Origin: Deltaproteobacteria bacterium
GTDB lineage: Bacteria > Desulfobacterota > Desulfobulbia > Desulfobulbales > BM004
DNA: 8,265 bases
NCBI GenBank assembly: GCA_019312695.1
Contig: JAFDCT010000190.1
Location: 1-8,265, forward strand
Direction of reading: 5' to 3'
The position numbers and the translations under genes are program-made. The notes below the pieces were generated by a model, which searched no databases, had not been told where the DNA came from, and was given only the letters and a program-made list of their open reading frames with translations. Positions 1-7,259 of this stretch are shown piece after piece (position 1 is the stretch's first letter; each line of letters starts with the position of its first letter).

Positions 1-420
1 ATGGTGTGACAAGGTCCTCAAATATGGTCACTGCCGCACCGGCTTCCTGACCAGCGTCAGTAACGATCTGCTTATAGCCCCCCCCCTCCATATCGCCGGC
101 CCCATAGATTCCAGGAATGCTTGTCCGGTGATTGGCATCACACTTGATAAAACCGTCTTCGGTCAGCTCGACCTCTGTTTTACGGGCCAACTCAACAGCA
201 GGTTCATAACCGATGGCAATGAAGACCCTGTCAACCTTTTTGCTGCTGGTCACGCCGGTCCTGTTATTCAGGAGTAAAACCACCTCCACCTTTTTTCTCC
301 CAATATCTCTTTAACCTCGGTATTGCAAAGCACCACAATATTCTTGCCCGCCAGCTGGCTGACCAGGTGCTCCTGGGCCCTGAAACTCTCCTGCCGGTAC
401 ACAATAGTTACCCGGGCATA
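1..420 (-). pseudogene. Thioredoxin-reductase-like flavoprotein, N-terminally truncated and frameshifted
   Basis: Read on the minus strand, this encodes the C-terminal half of a thioredoxin-reductase-like NAD(P)H/FAD oxidoreductase. The opening part, about 417 down to 297, reads ARVTIVYRQESFRAQEHL and NIVVLCNTEVKEILGE, which fits the second half of the NADPH-binding domain. The rest reads VFIAIGYEPAVEL, then SIPGIYGAGDMEGGGYKQIV, the family's FAD-binding GD motif and the following GG.(R/K)Q helix. The two parts lie in different frames. The break is at the T6 run at 291-296 (A6 in sense), where a seventh A would restore the frame. Upstream, the frame hits TGA at 433-435 with no start codon, and the whole N-terminal FAD half and the redox CxxC region are absent. 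The 3' end runs out of the window at base 1. The family call is strong. Whether the frameshift is real or a homopolymer error is open, but the N-terminal loss is independent of it. Confidence 0.75.
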
Positions 421-423
421 TAT

Positions 424-451
424 TTGACACCCTCATAAAAACAAATATAAT
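424..451 (+). promoter_or_regulatory. Consensus sigma70-type promoter for the Usp-ATPase operon
   Basis: TTGACA at 424-429 and TATAAT at 446-451 are both perfect consensus hexamers, separated by 16 bp. Transcription would start near 457-459, giving a leader of roughly 95 nt before the ATG at 552. The promoter begins only a few bases beyond the last recognisable codon of the broken flavoprotein gene. A second TATAAT at 465-470 has no matching -35 element at the right distance. The assignment is from sequence pattern alone. Confidence 0.7.
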
Positions 452-454
452 TGG

Positions 455-480
455 AATTATTTGATATAATGTAAATAATT
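455..480. promoter_or_regulatory. Inverted repeat over the predicted transcription start, possible operator
   Basis: AATTATTT (455-462) and AAATAATT (473-480) form a perfect 8-bp inverted repeat around a 10-bp centre that contains the second TATAAT. It starts just downstream of the -10 box, which is where a repressor would block the promoter. The region is AT-rich, so a chance palindrome is quite possible, and no known regulator motif is recognised. Confidence 0.25.
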
Positions 481-540
481 TATTCAGCTTAAGAAAAAAA
501 GTTCTGGCTAATTATGATTACCGGTTGAGATCTTTTACGC

Positions 541-547
541 GGGGGTG
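541..547 (+). promoter_or_regulatory. Shine-Dalgarno that decides the Usp start
   Basis: A GGGGGTG run ends four bases before the ATG at 552, with its G core about six bases away. No comparable site precedes the in-frame TTG at 525, so the ATG is the better start and the protein loses nine residues that do not resemble a Usp strand. Confidence 0.55.
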
Positions 548-551
548 CACA

Positions 552-1382
552 ATGAATGTAATAGCTGCTATTAACGGTCAGGTGACTTCTGAAGTTGCAG
601 CCCTCTATGGCTTGCATTTTGCCAGAATACATGAGTGGCCCCTTACCCTGCTGCATGTGGCTAATCCTGATGACTCGATTGAAGCCGTTGAAAAAAGCAT
701 GGAGAATATCGAGAAGGCCGCAGCGGTATATGACCTGAATTGTGAGAGGGTCATACTGGAGGGATCACCCGCCGACGCTGTTAAAAATTATCTATTTAAA
801 AACAGGTCTGAAATCCTTTTCTGCAGCACCCGCTTCCGCCAGCGCCGGAAGTTCTTTAATCTGTCTTTCAGTGAAAAACTTGCAGGCATTTCTCTGCCTG
901 TGGATTTGGCAGAGGTCAGGGTGGTTCATGTCCACTCCACCCTGTCAACCGAAAGGATTGTAATGCCGATAAAAGAGGACAGGATGTCGGTGGAGAAGTT
1001 CACCTTCTTTGCCTCCATGGGCAGGGCCTATAATGCCAGCGGTGAAATATACAGCGTAACGGTCACCAGCAAAAAGAAAAGAGCAGGTCTGGACCTGGGA
1101 GATACCAGGAGGATTTTGCAGAAAATTGATGACAGGCTTTCCCATTATGAACAGCTGGCGAAATTAATGGACATACCCCTGCGTTTCAAACATGCCATCG
1201 CCCTGAATGAGATCCATCAGGTGCTGCATCATCTCTCGCATAATGATTTTCACCTGATGATTGTCGGCGGCGCCAGGCTGTACAACTATGGAGCCCTTGC
1301 AGGCAAGAAGCCTATTGAACGGCTGCAACGCTGTACGCCTGTCAACACCATTGCCTTTTACCTGAGAGGCAAAACAAGATGA
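552..1382 (+). CDS. Tandem universal stress protein (UspA-like), two domains
   Basis: This is a 276-residue cytoplasmic protein built as two Usp-like alpha/beta domains, about residues 1-128 and 133-276. Each has the family pattern of an N-terminal strand (MNVIAAINGQ; RIVMPIKED), a middle strand (TLLHVANP; EIYSVTV) and a C-terminal strand (EILFCSTRF; LMIVGGARLY) followed by a 'P-V' strand (SLPVDLAEV; TPVNTIAFYL). The ATP-binding glycine motif G-2x-G-9x-G(S/T) is not intact in either domain: the first reads STRFRQRRKF and the second only keeps GGARLYNYG. The protein may therefore not bind ATP, or may do so differently. I prefer the ATG at 552 over an in-frame TTG at 525, because a GGGGG Shine-Dalgarno lies just before the ATG. 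The stop overlaps the next gene's start in ATGA, which implies translational coupling with the P-type ATPase. Usp proteins commonly modulate stress responses or partner proteins; a role in regulating this pump is inference. Confidence 0.8.
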   Translation: MNVIAAINGQVTSEVAALYGLHFARIHEWPLTLLHVANPDDSIEAVEKSMENIEKAAAVYDLNCERVILEGSPADAVKNYLFKNRSEILFCSTRFRQRRKFFNLSFSEKLAGISLPVDLAEVRVVHVHSTLSTERIVMPIKEDRMSVEKFTFFASMGRAYNASGEIYSVTVTSKKKRAGLDLGDTRRILQKIDDRLSHYEQLAKLMDIPLRFKHAIALNEIHQVLHHLSHNDFHLMIVGGARLYNYGALAGKKPIERLQRCTPVNTIAFYLRGKTR

Positions 1383-4066
1383 AAGTTTTCATGCAGGATA
1401 AGACAGACCTGCTGCAAAGCTTGAAATCTTCTGAAAAGGGTCTTCATACCAGTCAGGTAAGCAGAAGGCAGCAGGAGTTCGGCCCCAACGTCCTTGAAGG
1501 GGCGGAGAAAAAAAACTACCTGCTCTCGTATTTTAAAGAGTATGTGCAGTTCTTTGCCGTCCTGCTGGAAGTTGCCGCCGCGCTTTCCTTTATTGCAGAC
1601 CGTTTTGCCCCCGGCCAGGGCAATGATATTCTGGGGTACGCCATCCTGGGAGCGGTTATCATCAATGCCACCTTCACCTTCTGGCAGGAATACCGGGCTG
1701 ACAAGGCCATGGAAGCCCTGCTCAAACTCATGCCCACGCTGGTCAACGTCCGCCGTGACAGCAAAACTTCGGCTATTGACTCAAAGGAGCTTGTGCCGGG
1801 GGATATCATGGTGCTGGATGAGGGGGACAAGGTCGCAGCCGATGGTGTCCTGCTCGATGCCACTTCCCTTTACCTGAATCTCTCATCGCTGAATGGAGAG
1901 TCGGCGCCGGCCTCACGCAACAGTGAACCCTCCAGCCAGAAAAATCCCCTTGCTGCAAAGAACATGGTATTTGCCGGCACCACGATTGTTTCCGGCAGTG
2001 GTGTTGCGGTGGTAAGCGCCATTTCTCATGCCACCGAATTCGGCAAGATTGCAAGCCTTACCAAGAATGTCCAGAAAAGCCTGACGCCCATGCAGCGGGA
2101 GATCATCAGGATCACGAGAATACTGACCATTATCGCCCTGATCATGGGTCTGGTCTTTTTCGTCCTGGGGCTGTTTTCCGCCAAAGGTGCTCTGATGGCT
2201 TCAATTTTCGCTCTCTCGCTCATCGTCGCCAATGTGCCGGAGGGATTGCTGCCTACCATTACCCTGTCCCTGTCCCTGGCCAGCCAAAGGATGGCAAAAC
2301 GAAACGCCCTTATCAAAAATCTTGACTCAGTAGAGACCCTGGGCTCTGCTTCGGTTATCTGCACGGACAAGACAGGAACACTTACCCGCAACGAGATGAC
2401 CATGCGGGCTATATGGCTGACCGGCGGAGAACTGATCAACATTTCCGGCGAGGGGTACCTGGAGCCGGGAGAATTCAGCTTTGAGCAGGAGTCGAAAACA
2501 GGCGAAGCACGCCTGGTAGAGATGCTCCAAGCCGCTTTTTACAACTGCAAGGCAGTTATTGATGGCGCAAATCTCCGGGGAGATCCTACCGAGTTGGCCA
2601 TTGTCGCTGCGGCTCATAAAAAAGGCATCAGGGAAGCATCCGGTAAGAAATTCAGGGAGCATGTCTTTACCAGCGAACGGAAGATGATGTCTTCCGTCTA
2701 TGAGATTGATGGAGAAACACGTTTATTTTCCAAGGGTGCGGCAGAGGTACTTCTCGAAATATGTACATCATACCTGGATAGTGATAATAAGACACAACCC
2801 CTGGATGATGCCTTCAGGGAAAAAGTGTCCCGCCAGGCTGAAGTCTTTGAGAATGAAGCGTACCGGGTGTTAGCCGTTGCCATGGGCGAGGGTGAAAGTG
2901 AGGAGGATCTGACCCTGCTCGGCCTGGTGGCCATTATGGATCTTCCCAGGGCCGAAGTTCCCAAAGCTGTTGAGCTGTGCAAGCGGGCCGGCATCAGGAC
3001 CATGATGATCACCGGTGATAATGCCCATACGGCCGCCGCCATCGCCAAAAAGATCGGCATGGCGTACGACAATATCATAAACGGGGATGAATTGGAGGAA
3101 ATAAGTGATGACAAGCTGGAAACCATACTGGCCCAGGAGGATATTCTTTTCGCCCGTATGGCAAGCAACCAGAAGCTGAGGATCGCCACCGCCCTGCAGA
3201 ATACCGGGGAAGTTGTGGCCATGACAGGCGACGGCGTTAATGATGCCCCGGCTCTGAAAAAGTCTGACATCGGTATTGCCATGGGAAAAAGCGGCACCGA
3301 GGTGGCCAAGGAGGCGGCAGACATGATCCTGCTTGATGATAACTTTTCCACCATTGTTGCCGCCATAGAAGAAGGCCGGACGGTGTACTTCAATATCAAG
3401 AAGTTTGTCACCTATATTCTTTCTTCAAACGTGCCGGAAATTGTGCCGTATATCCTGCAGTTCTTCCTGAAGATTCCCTTGCCGCTTTCAGTCATCCAGA
3501 TTCTTTCCATTGATCTGGGATCTGACATGCTGCCCGGTCTTGCCCTTGGCAGTGAAAAGCCGGAAAAGAACATCATGAACAGGCCGCCGGCCGGTAGTCA
3601 GGAAAAGATCCTGGACTGGGAGGTATTCAAGCGCGGTTACTTTTTCGTGGGTGTTATCGAGGCCGCTGCTGCCATGGGGGCATTTATTTCGTTCCTGCTC
3701 CTGCACGGCTGGCAGTATGGCACAATTGAACTTGCCGATCCCTACCTGCACCGCCAGGCCATGACCATGACCCTTCTGGGAGCGATAAGCTGTCAGCTCA
3801 TGAATGTCTGGACCATGAGGAGCTGGGAGTTCTCTGCCTTCAGTCTTGGGCTTTTTTCAAATCCGCTCCTGATCGGCGCCATGGTCATAGAACTGGCCTG
3901 GATCTGGATGCTGCTTTATGTCGAACCGGTGCAGAATATTTTTAACACTGCCACGGTTCCGCTCCAGGACCTGTGGATCCTGGTGCCCTTCCCGATCCTG
4001 CTGTTTTTCAGTCATGAATTCTATAAATGGCGCAAACGCAGAAAACTGCTCCGTGTCACTGCATGA
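1379..4066 (+). CDS. P-type cation-transporting ATPase, type II, Na+/K+-ATPase-like
   Basis: This 895-residue inner-membrane pump has every domain of a full-length P2 ATPase. An N-terminal cation_ATPase_N segment precedes TM1-2 (about 49-105), the actuator domain, TM3-4 (about 245-300), the phosphorylation loop DKTGTLT with Asp330, and the nucleotide domain (GDPTE with Asp402; ERKMMS; KGA with Lys452). Then come the hinge TGDGVNDAP (Asp618, Asp622) and TM5-10. Ion-site residues match the Na+/K+ and H+/K+ branch (IIC): PEGLL in TM4 (Glu288), SSNVPE in TM5 (Ser683, Asn684, Glu687), DLGSD in TM6 (Asp712, Asp716) and Gln806 in TM8. The Asp expected three residues later is Asn809. Ser683 is in the position occupied by Lys in the electroneutral H+/K+ pump. 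The actuator TGES motif reads NGES (residues 172-175), keeping the catalytic Glu174. The start overlaps the Usp stop by 4 bp, with GAGAGG at 1364-1369 as ribosome site. Na+ export or K+ uptake is likely, but Ca2+ or another cation cannot be excluded. Confidence 0.9.
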   Translation: MKVFMQDKTDLLQSLKSSEKGLHTSQVSRRQQEFGPNVLEGAEKKNYLLSYFKEYVQFFAVLLEVAAALSFIADRFAPGQGNDILGYAILGAVIINATFTFWQEYRADKAMEALLKLMPTLVNVRRDSKTSAIDSKELVPGDIMVLDEGDKVAADGVLLDATSLYLNLSSLNGESAPASRNSEPSSQKNPLAAKNMVFAGTTIVSGSGVAVVSAISHATEFGKIASLTKNVQKSLTPMQREIIRITRILTIIALIMGLVFFVLGLFSAKGALMASIFALSLIVANVPEGLLPTITLSLSLASQRMAKRNALIKNLDSVETLGSASVICTDKTGTLTRNEMTMRAIWLTGGELINISGEGYLEPGEFSFEQESKTGEARLVEMLQAAFYNCKAVIDGANLRGDPTELAIVAAAHKKGIREASGKKFREHVFTSERKMMSSVYEIDGETRLFSKGAAEVLLEICTSYLDSDNKTQPLDDAFREKVSRQAEVFENEAYRVLAVAMGEGESEEDLTLLGLVAIMDLPRAEVPKAVELCKRAGIRTMMITGDNAHTAAAIAKKIGMAYDNIINGDELEEISDDKLETILAQEDILFARMASNQKLRIATALQNTGEVVAMTGDGVNDAPALKKSDIGIAMGKSGTEVAKEAADMILLDDNFSTIVAAIEEGRTVYFNIKKFVTYILSSNVPEIVPYILQFFLKIPLPLSVIQILSIDLGSDMLPGLALGSEKPEKNIMNRPPAGSQEKILDWEVFKRGYFFVGVIEAAAAMGAFISFLLLHGWQYGTIELADPYLHRQAMTMTLLGAISCQLMNVWTMRSWEFSAFSLGLFSNPLLIGAMVIELAWIWMLLYVEPVQNIFNTATVPLQDLWILVPFPILLFFSHEFYKWRKRRKLLRVTA

Positions 4067-4131
4067 AAACAATTTCCCTGGTATGAATTTCCAGCCGGGT
4101 TGAGGATTCCAAGCACAAAGTCAAAAGGTCT

Positions 4132-4149
4132 CAGGAATTTATAATCCTG
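4132..4149. terminator. Weak hairpin between convergent genes, possible terminator
   Basis: CAGGA (4132-4136) and TCCTG (4145-4149) pair around an 8-nt loop, followed on the plus strand by TTTCTC. It overlaps the stop codon of the minus-strand MFS gene and is the only stem found in the 72-bp gap after the ATPase. The stem is short and the T tract is poor, so this is a tentative call. Confidence 0.2.
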
Positions 4150-5617
4150 TTTCTCCGCTTCGTGCCTTTGGGCCGCTATGCCCTGTATTTAGCCGGTCCG
4201 GGCCGCGTAGAAAGGCTATGATCATACCTAAGAGGGCGATAAAGCCGCCTCCCTTCATGACAAAGCGAAAGCTGTCCATAAAGATCCCTTCCAGGGCAGG
4301 CTGATATTCCTTCAAACTGAAACCGTTGCTTAATTTATAAAAAACACTGTTGAAGATGGCGCCGGCAATTGCCACACCCAGAACCATGCCGAGGTTGCGT
4401 GCTGCAGCTACTGTTGCGGAAGCCACGCCGCGGTTTTTCGGGGAAACAGCGCTGAACGCGGCAGCGCTGTTGGGCGGTAGAAAAACAGCCGTACCGATAC
4501 CGGCCAGGGACAGCCGCCAGATAATGGAAAAAAAAGAGGTCCTGGCCGGCAGGGTGGAGAGGGAGAATAACGAGGCAGCAATTATGGCCATGGCCAGGGT
4601 ACAGAGCAGGCGAGAGCCGATACGGTCATAGAGTGCACCGGAAAATGGTGAAACAACGAACAGTGCCACAAAGATGCAGGCCATGATGCCTCCAACGCCA
4701 TTGATCGGGTAGCCCGCGGGATATATGAGGTAAAATGGCATGAGGAAAACAAGGAGAAACAGGCAGACAAAGAGAATGACTGCGGCCAAGATGGGCAGGG
4801 AAAAAAGTCTGATGGCAAAAAGGGAGCGGGAAAGTATGGGGTGTTTCACCCGGGATTCAACGATCAGGAGACATACTGCGGCCAGGATGCAAACACCCAT
4901 GAGTAAAAGGATGGGCCAGGAAAAATAGCCCCATTCATAGGCGTGGGTAATGGCCATAAGTAATGAACCGAGAAGGACGGCCATGATGGCAGCTCCGGGC
5001 CAGTCAAATGTTTCCGGCCGTTTGATATCAGCTTTGCTGCCCCTGAGCAGAAAAAATACTCCGGCAGCTGTGAGAAGGCCGATGGGGATATTTATATAGA
5101 AAATGGCGCGCCAGGAAAAAAAATGGATCAGCAGGCCACCCAGGACCGGCCCGGCAGTAAGGCCAGACGCCACTACGGAACCCATCATGCCGATAGCCCT
5201 GCCGCGCTCTGTTTCCGGAAATGTGTCAACAATGAGAGCAGGGGTGCAGGCCATGGTCATGGCTGCCCCGAGCCCCTGGAAGAAACGGGAGCCGATAAGC
5301 CAGAATGCTGAAGGGGCAATACCGCAGAAAAGGGAACCGAATGAGAAAAGAAGCAGCCCGGTACTGTAAACAATGCGCCTGCCCTTGATATCACTGAGCC
5401 TGCCGAAGGAAAGCAGCAGGGAGGTAACTGTGAGCAGGTAGATCATGACCACCCATTGGATGGTGGCCAACTCTACCGTGAAGTCGGCCATGATGGCGGG
5501 CAGAGCTACATTGACAATGGAACCGTCCAGGGTGGCCATGAAGATACCGATGGCAACCATGAGGAAAATAAGCCAGTTCTGTGTCGAGTGGGGAGTTGGG
5601 CGGTCTGTTTCTGACAT
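4139..5617 (-). CDS. MFS multidrug exporter, DHA2 (EmrB/QacA) family, 14 TM
   Basis: This 492-residue inner-membrane drug/H+ antiporter shows the classic motifs in order. Motif D1 is LDGSIVNVALPAI (residues 30-42), motif A GRLSDIKGRR (72-81) after TM2, motif B RFFQGLGAA (111-119) in TM4, and motif C GLTAGPVLGGLL (152-163) in TM5, followed by SWRAIFYINIPIG. Motif C marks exporters rather than importers, and the length and hydrophobic pattern fit the 14-segment DHA2 group. The substrate cannot be read from sequence. No membrane-fusion (EmrA) or outer-membrane partner is next to it, so it probably acts alone. It lies 41 bp downstream of the CheR-like gene on the same strand and may be the last gene of a three-gene unit. 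The ribosome site before the ATG is weak, which also suggests it depends on upstream translation. It converges on the P-type ATPase gene with a 72-bp gap. Confidence 0.9.
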   Translation of the reverse strand: MSETDRPTPHSTQNWLIFLMVAIGIFMATLDGSIVNVALPAIMADFTVELATIQWVVMIYLLTVTSLLLSFGRLSDIKGRRIVYSTGLLLFSFGSLFCGIAPSAFWLIGSRFFQGLGAAMTMACTPALIVDTFPETERGRAIGMMGSVVASGLTAGPVLGGLLIHFFSWRAIFYINIPIGLLTAAGVFFLLRGSKADIKRPETFDWPGAAIMAVLLGSLLMAITHAYEWGYFSWPILLLMGVCILAAVCLLIVESRVKHPILSRSLFAIRLFSLPILAAVILFVCLFLLVFLMPFYLIYPAGYPINGVGGIMACIFVALFVVSPFSGALYDRIGSRLLCTLAMAIIAASLFSLSTLPARTSFFSIIWRLSLAGIGTAVFLPPNSAAAFSAVSPKNRGVASATVAAARNLGMVLGVAIAGAIFNSVFYKLSNGFSLKEYQPALEGIFMDSFRFVMKGGGFIALLGMIIAFLRGPDRLNTGHSGPKARSGETGL

Positions 5618-5658
5618 GGACCCATATTGGTAAAAAATAGTTCAATGTCAACTGAAAT

Positions 5659-6474
5659 TTACGCTTTTTTGCGGAAAATTTGTTTTCCCTGCAGGCAGGG
5701 CGCCATGCCAACTATTGATCCGGGAAGCTTTTCATGGCTGCCGATGACAAGAAAGCCGCCTGGTTTCAAACGCTGCATTATTTGCCGGGCAATTTCCTCC
5801 TGCAGGGTCTGGGAGAAATAGGTGAACACCAGGTTGCGGCAGAGGATTAGATGAAAGGTTTCGCCGGGCTGTTCGTTGCGGATGTCCTGCTGCAAAAACT
5901 GCACCCGCCTCCTGTAACGCTCCTTCAGGCAGAATTGTGCCCCTTTGGAGTCAAAGGCCCGGGCTTTGATTTTTGCGGGCAGTTCTCGAATACTGCTTGC
6001 AGGATAACAGCCCTGTCGGGCCCTGATGATCATGTCCTGGTCAACTTCCGTGGCCAGGATTCTGAGAGCAGTTCCATATTTTTTCAGTCCTGCCAATTCC
6101 CATAAGAGGTTGATCGAGTATGGCTCTTCTCCGGATGCGGCACCGATGCACCAGCATGAAAGTATTTTGTCATCCTTTTGCCTGGCAACAGCAATCAGTT
6201 CAGGAAAAACCTTTAAGTATAGCGAGTGGTATACCCCCTGGTCACGATAAAATCTGGATATGGTGATGCGGCACAAGGAATCAAGCATATGCCATTCCAG
6301 GGGGGTGTCCTGCAGGTACATTCTGTAACTTTTCAGGTCAGGCAGCTGCAGTTCTTTTAGCCTGCGGCCAAGACGCTTGCAGACCTGGCCCCGGACCTTG
6401 CGGAATCCCTGCCAGCGCATGTGCAGATGCGGCAGGGCCCACTGCAGAAAGCATATGCAGGCTTCATCCTTCAT
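5659..6474 (-). CDS. CheR-type SAM-dependent methyltransferase, orphan
   Basis: The 271-residue protein has the two-part CheR fold. The N-terminal helical part (about 20-75) contains the basic stretch FRKVRGQVCKRLGRR. The catalytic domain follows: SRFYRD (73-78, the CheR FFR(D/E) motif), SAM motif GAASGEEPYS (111-120), ATEVD (141-145), a short beta-subdomain, CRNLVFTYF (212-220) and LKPGGFLVIGSHE (236-248). Relative to Salmonella CheR, the Arg of FFR, the Arg and Asn of CRN and the late Tyr are kept (Arg77, Arg213, Asn214, Tyr219). The acidic ribose-binding Asp is Glu143. CheR methylates glutamates of chemoreceptors, but there is no receptor, CheA, CheW or CheB here and no TPR or C-terminal tether site. 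The target is therefore unknown. The gene starts 6 bp after the SRAP gene, so the two are probably co-transcribed. Met19 is a possible alternative start. Confidence 0.8.
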   Translation of the reverse strand: MKDEACICFLQWALPHLHMRWQGFRKVRGQVCKRLGRRLKELQLPDLKSYRMYLQDTPLEWHMLDSLCRITISRFYRDQGVYHSLYLKVFPELIAVARQKDDKILSCWCIGAASGEEPYSINLLWELAGLKKYGTALRILATEVDQDMIIRARQGCYPASSIRELPAKIKARAFDSKGAQFCLKERYRRRVQFLQQDIRNEQPGETFHLILCRNLVFTYFSQTLQEEIARQIMQRLKPGGFLVIGSHEKLPGSIVGMAPCLQGKQIFRKKA

Positions 6475-6480
6475 AATAAC

Positions 6481-7146
6481 TCATAATGGCTGTAAACAAG
6501 CCGGAATATTATTTTTCGGGTTGTTTACTTCTGAACTGACCCGGTACGATTCCATTTCTGAGGCCGGGTAAGGTACAAGAAGAGGCTGGAGGGAATTTTC
6601 CCAGCTCTCTTGGTTCAGCCAGGCTGCATACTTTTGAGGGTGGAGAATGACCGGCATCCTGTCATGTATCTTTCTGACAAGATCATTTGCCGAGGTGGTA
6701 ATGATAGTGCATGATTCGACTATACTCCCGCCCGGGCTGGTCCAAGATTCCCAAAGTCCGGCAAAACCGAAAACAGCCCCGTTTTTCATATGCACGAAAT
6801 AGGGTTGTTTTGTCTTGCCCAAATGGCGCCACTCGTAAAACCCGTCAGCCGCAATGAGGCAACGGCGTTTTTTAAAGGCAGCACGAAAGGAAGGCTTCTG
6901 CGCCAGGGTCTCGGCCCGGGCATTGATCATCCTGTAGCTGATTTTCATGTCCTTGGCCCAGCCGGGGATAAGTCCCCAGCGCAACATATCAAGCTGCCGG
7001 TAATCCTTACCGGACAGATGCCTGATCACAACAATATCTTGTGACGGTGCGATATTATAACTGGGAGACAGGTCAATAGTTTCAGGAATGTCGAAGTGCT
7101 GCTGAATTGATCTGGGTGGCGTTTTGAGAGCGAAACGGCCGCACAT
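6481..7146 (-). CDS. SRAP-domain abasic-site DNA-protein crosslink protein (YedK/HMCES family)
   Basis: This 221-residue protein belongs to the SRAP family, whose members protect abasic sites in single-stranded DNA by forming a thiazolidine crosslink through the N-terminal cysteine. All hallmark residues are present: MCGRFAL with Cys2 exposed after Met removal, PSYNIAPSQ (28-36), MLRWGLIPGWA (54-64), INARAET with Asn75, CLIAADGFYEW with Glu105, and KIHDRMPVIL with His161. The catalytic Asn, Glu and His positions match those of E. coli YedK almost exactly, and the length is typical. AGGAAAGG at 7154-7161 is a good ribosome site seven bases before the ATG. It is the first gene of a minus-strand unit with the CheR-like gene 6 bp downstream. 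No clear LexA box is visible upstream, so SOS control is not supported. Confidence 0.93.
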   Translation of the reverse strand: MCGRFALKTPPRSIQQHFDIPETIDLSPSYNIAPSQDIVVIRHLSGKDYRQLDMLRWGLIPGWAKDMKISYRMINARAETLAQKPSFRAAFKKRRCLIAADGFYEWRHLGKTKQPYFVHMKNGAVFGFAGLWESWTSPGGSIVESCTIITTSANDLVRKIHDRMPVILHPQKYAAWLNQESWENSLQPLLVPYPASEMESYRVSSEVNNPKNNIPACLQPL

Positions 7147-7171
7147 GTTTTTTCCTTTCCTGAGAGGAGCA

Positions 7172-7204
7172 CAAAAGGGGTACGCGCAGTAAAGGCCCCT
7201 TTTG
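7172..7204. promoter_or_regulatory. 9-bp inverted repeat in the SRAP leader
   Basis: CAAAAGGGG (7172-7180) and CCCCTTTTG (7196-7204) are perfect inverted repeats around a 15-nt loop. On the minus strand this lies about 25 bp upstream of the SRAP start, before the ribosome site. It could be an RNA stem in the leader or a dyad operator. There is no U run directly after it in the direction of the SRAP gene, so it is not a normal intrinsic terminator. Confidence 0.45.
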
Positions 7205-7259
7205 GTGACATCTTTTTGGCAGTAATGGATTCAAGCCTGTTACTCCAACTGTGTAATTA

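Noticed and set aside
525..551. TTG start adding nine residues to the Usp protein
   Set aside because: The ATG at 552 has a good Shine-Dalgarno and begins exactly at the first Usp beta strand.
2698..3411. 237-codon minus-strand frame inside the ATPase gene
   Set aside because: It is antisense to the ATPase nucleotide and hinge domains. Its serine- and alanine-rich translation is what reverse-reading of this codon usage gives.
7172..7204. Intrinsic terminator
   Set aside because: The stem is strong but it lies within the SRAP leader and has no following T run in the direction of the SRAP gene.
7026..7211. Minus-strand 61-codon frame over the SRAP start
   Set aside because: It overlaps the well-supported SRAP N-terminus in another frame and has no family-like pattern, so it is a shadow.
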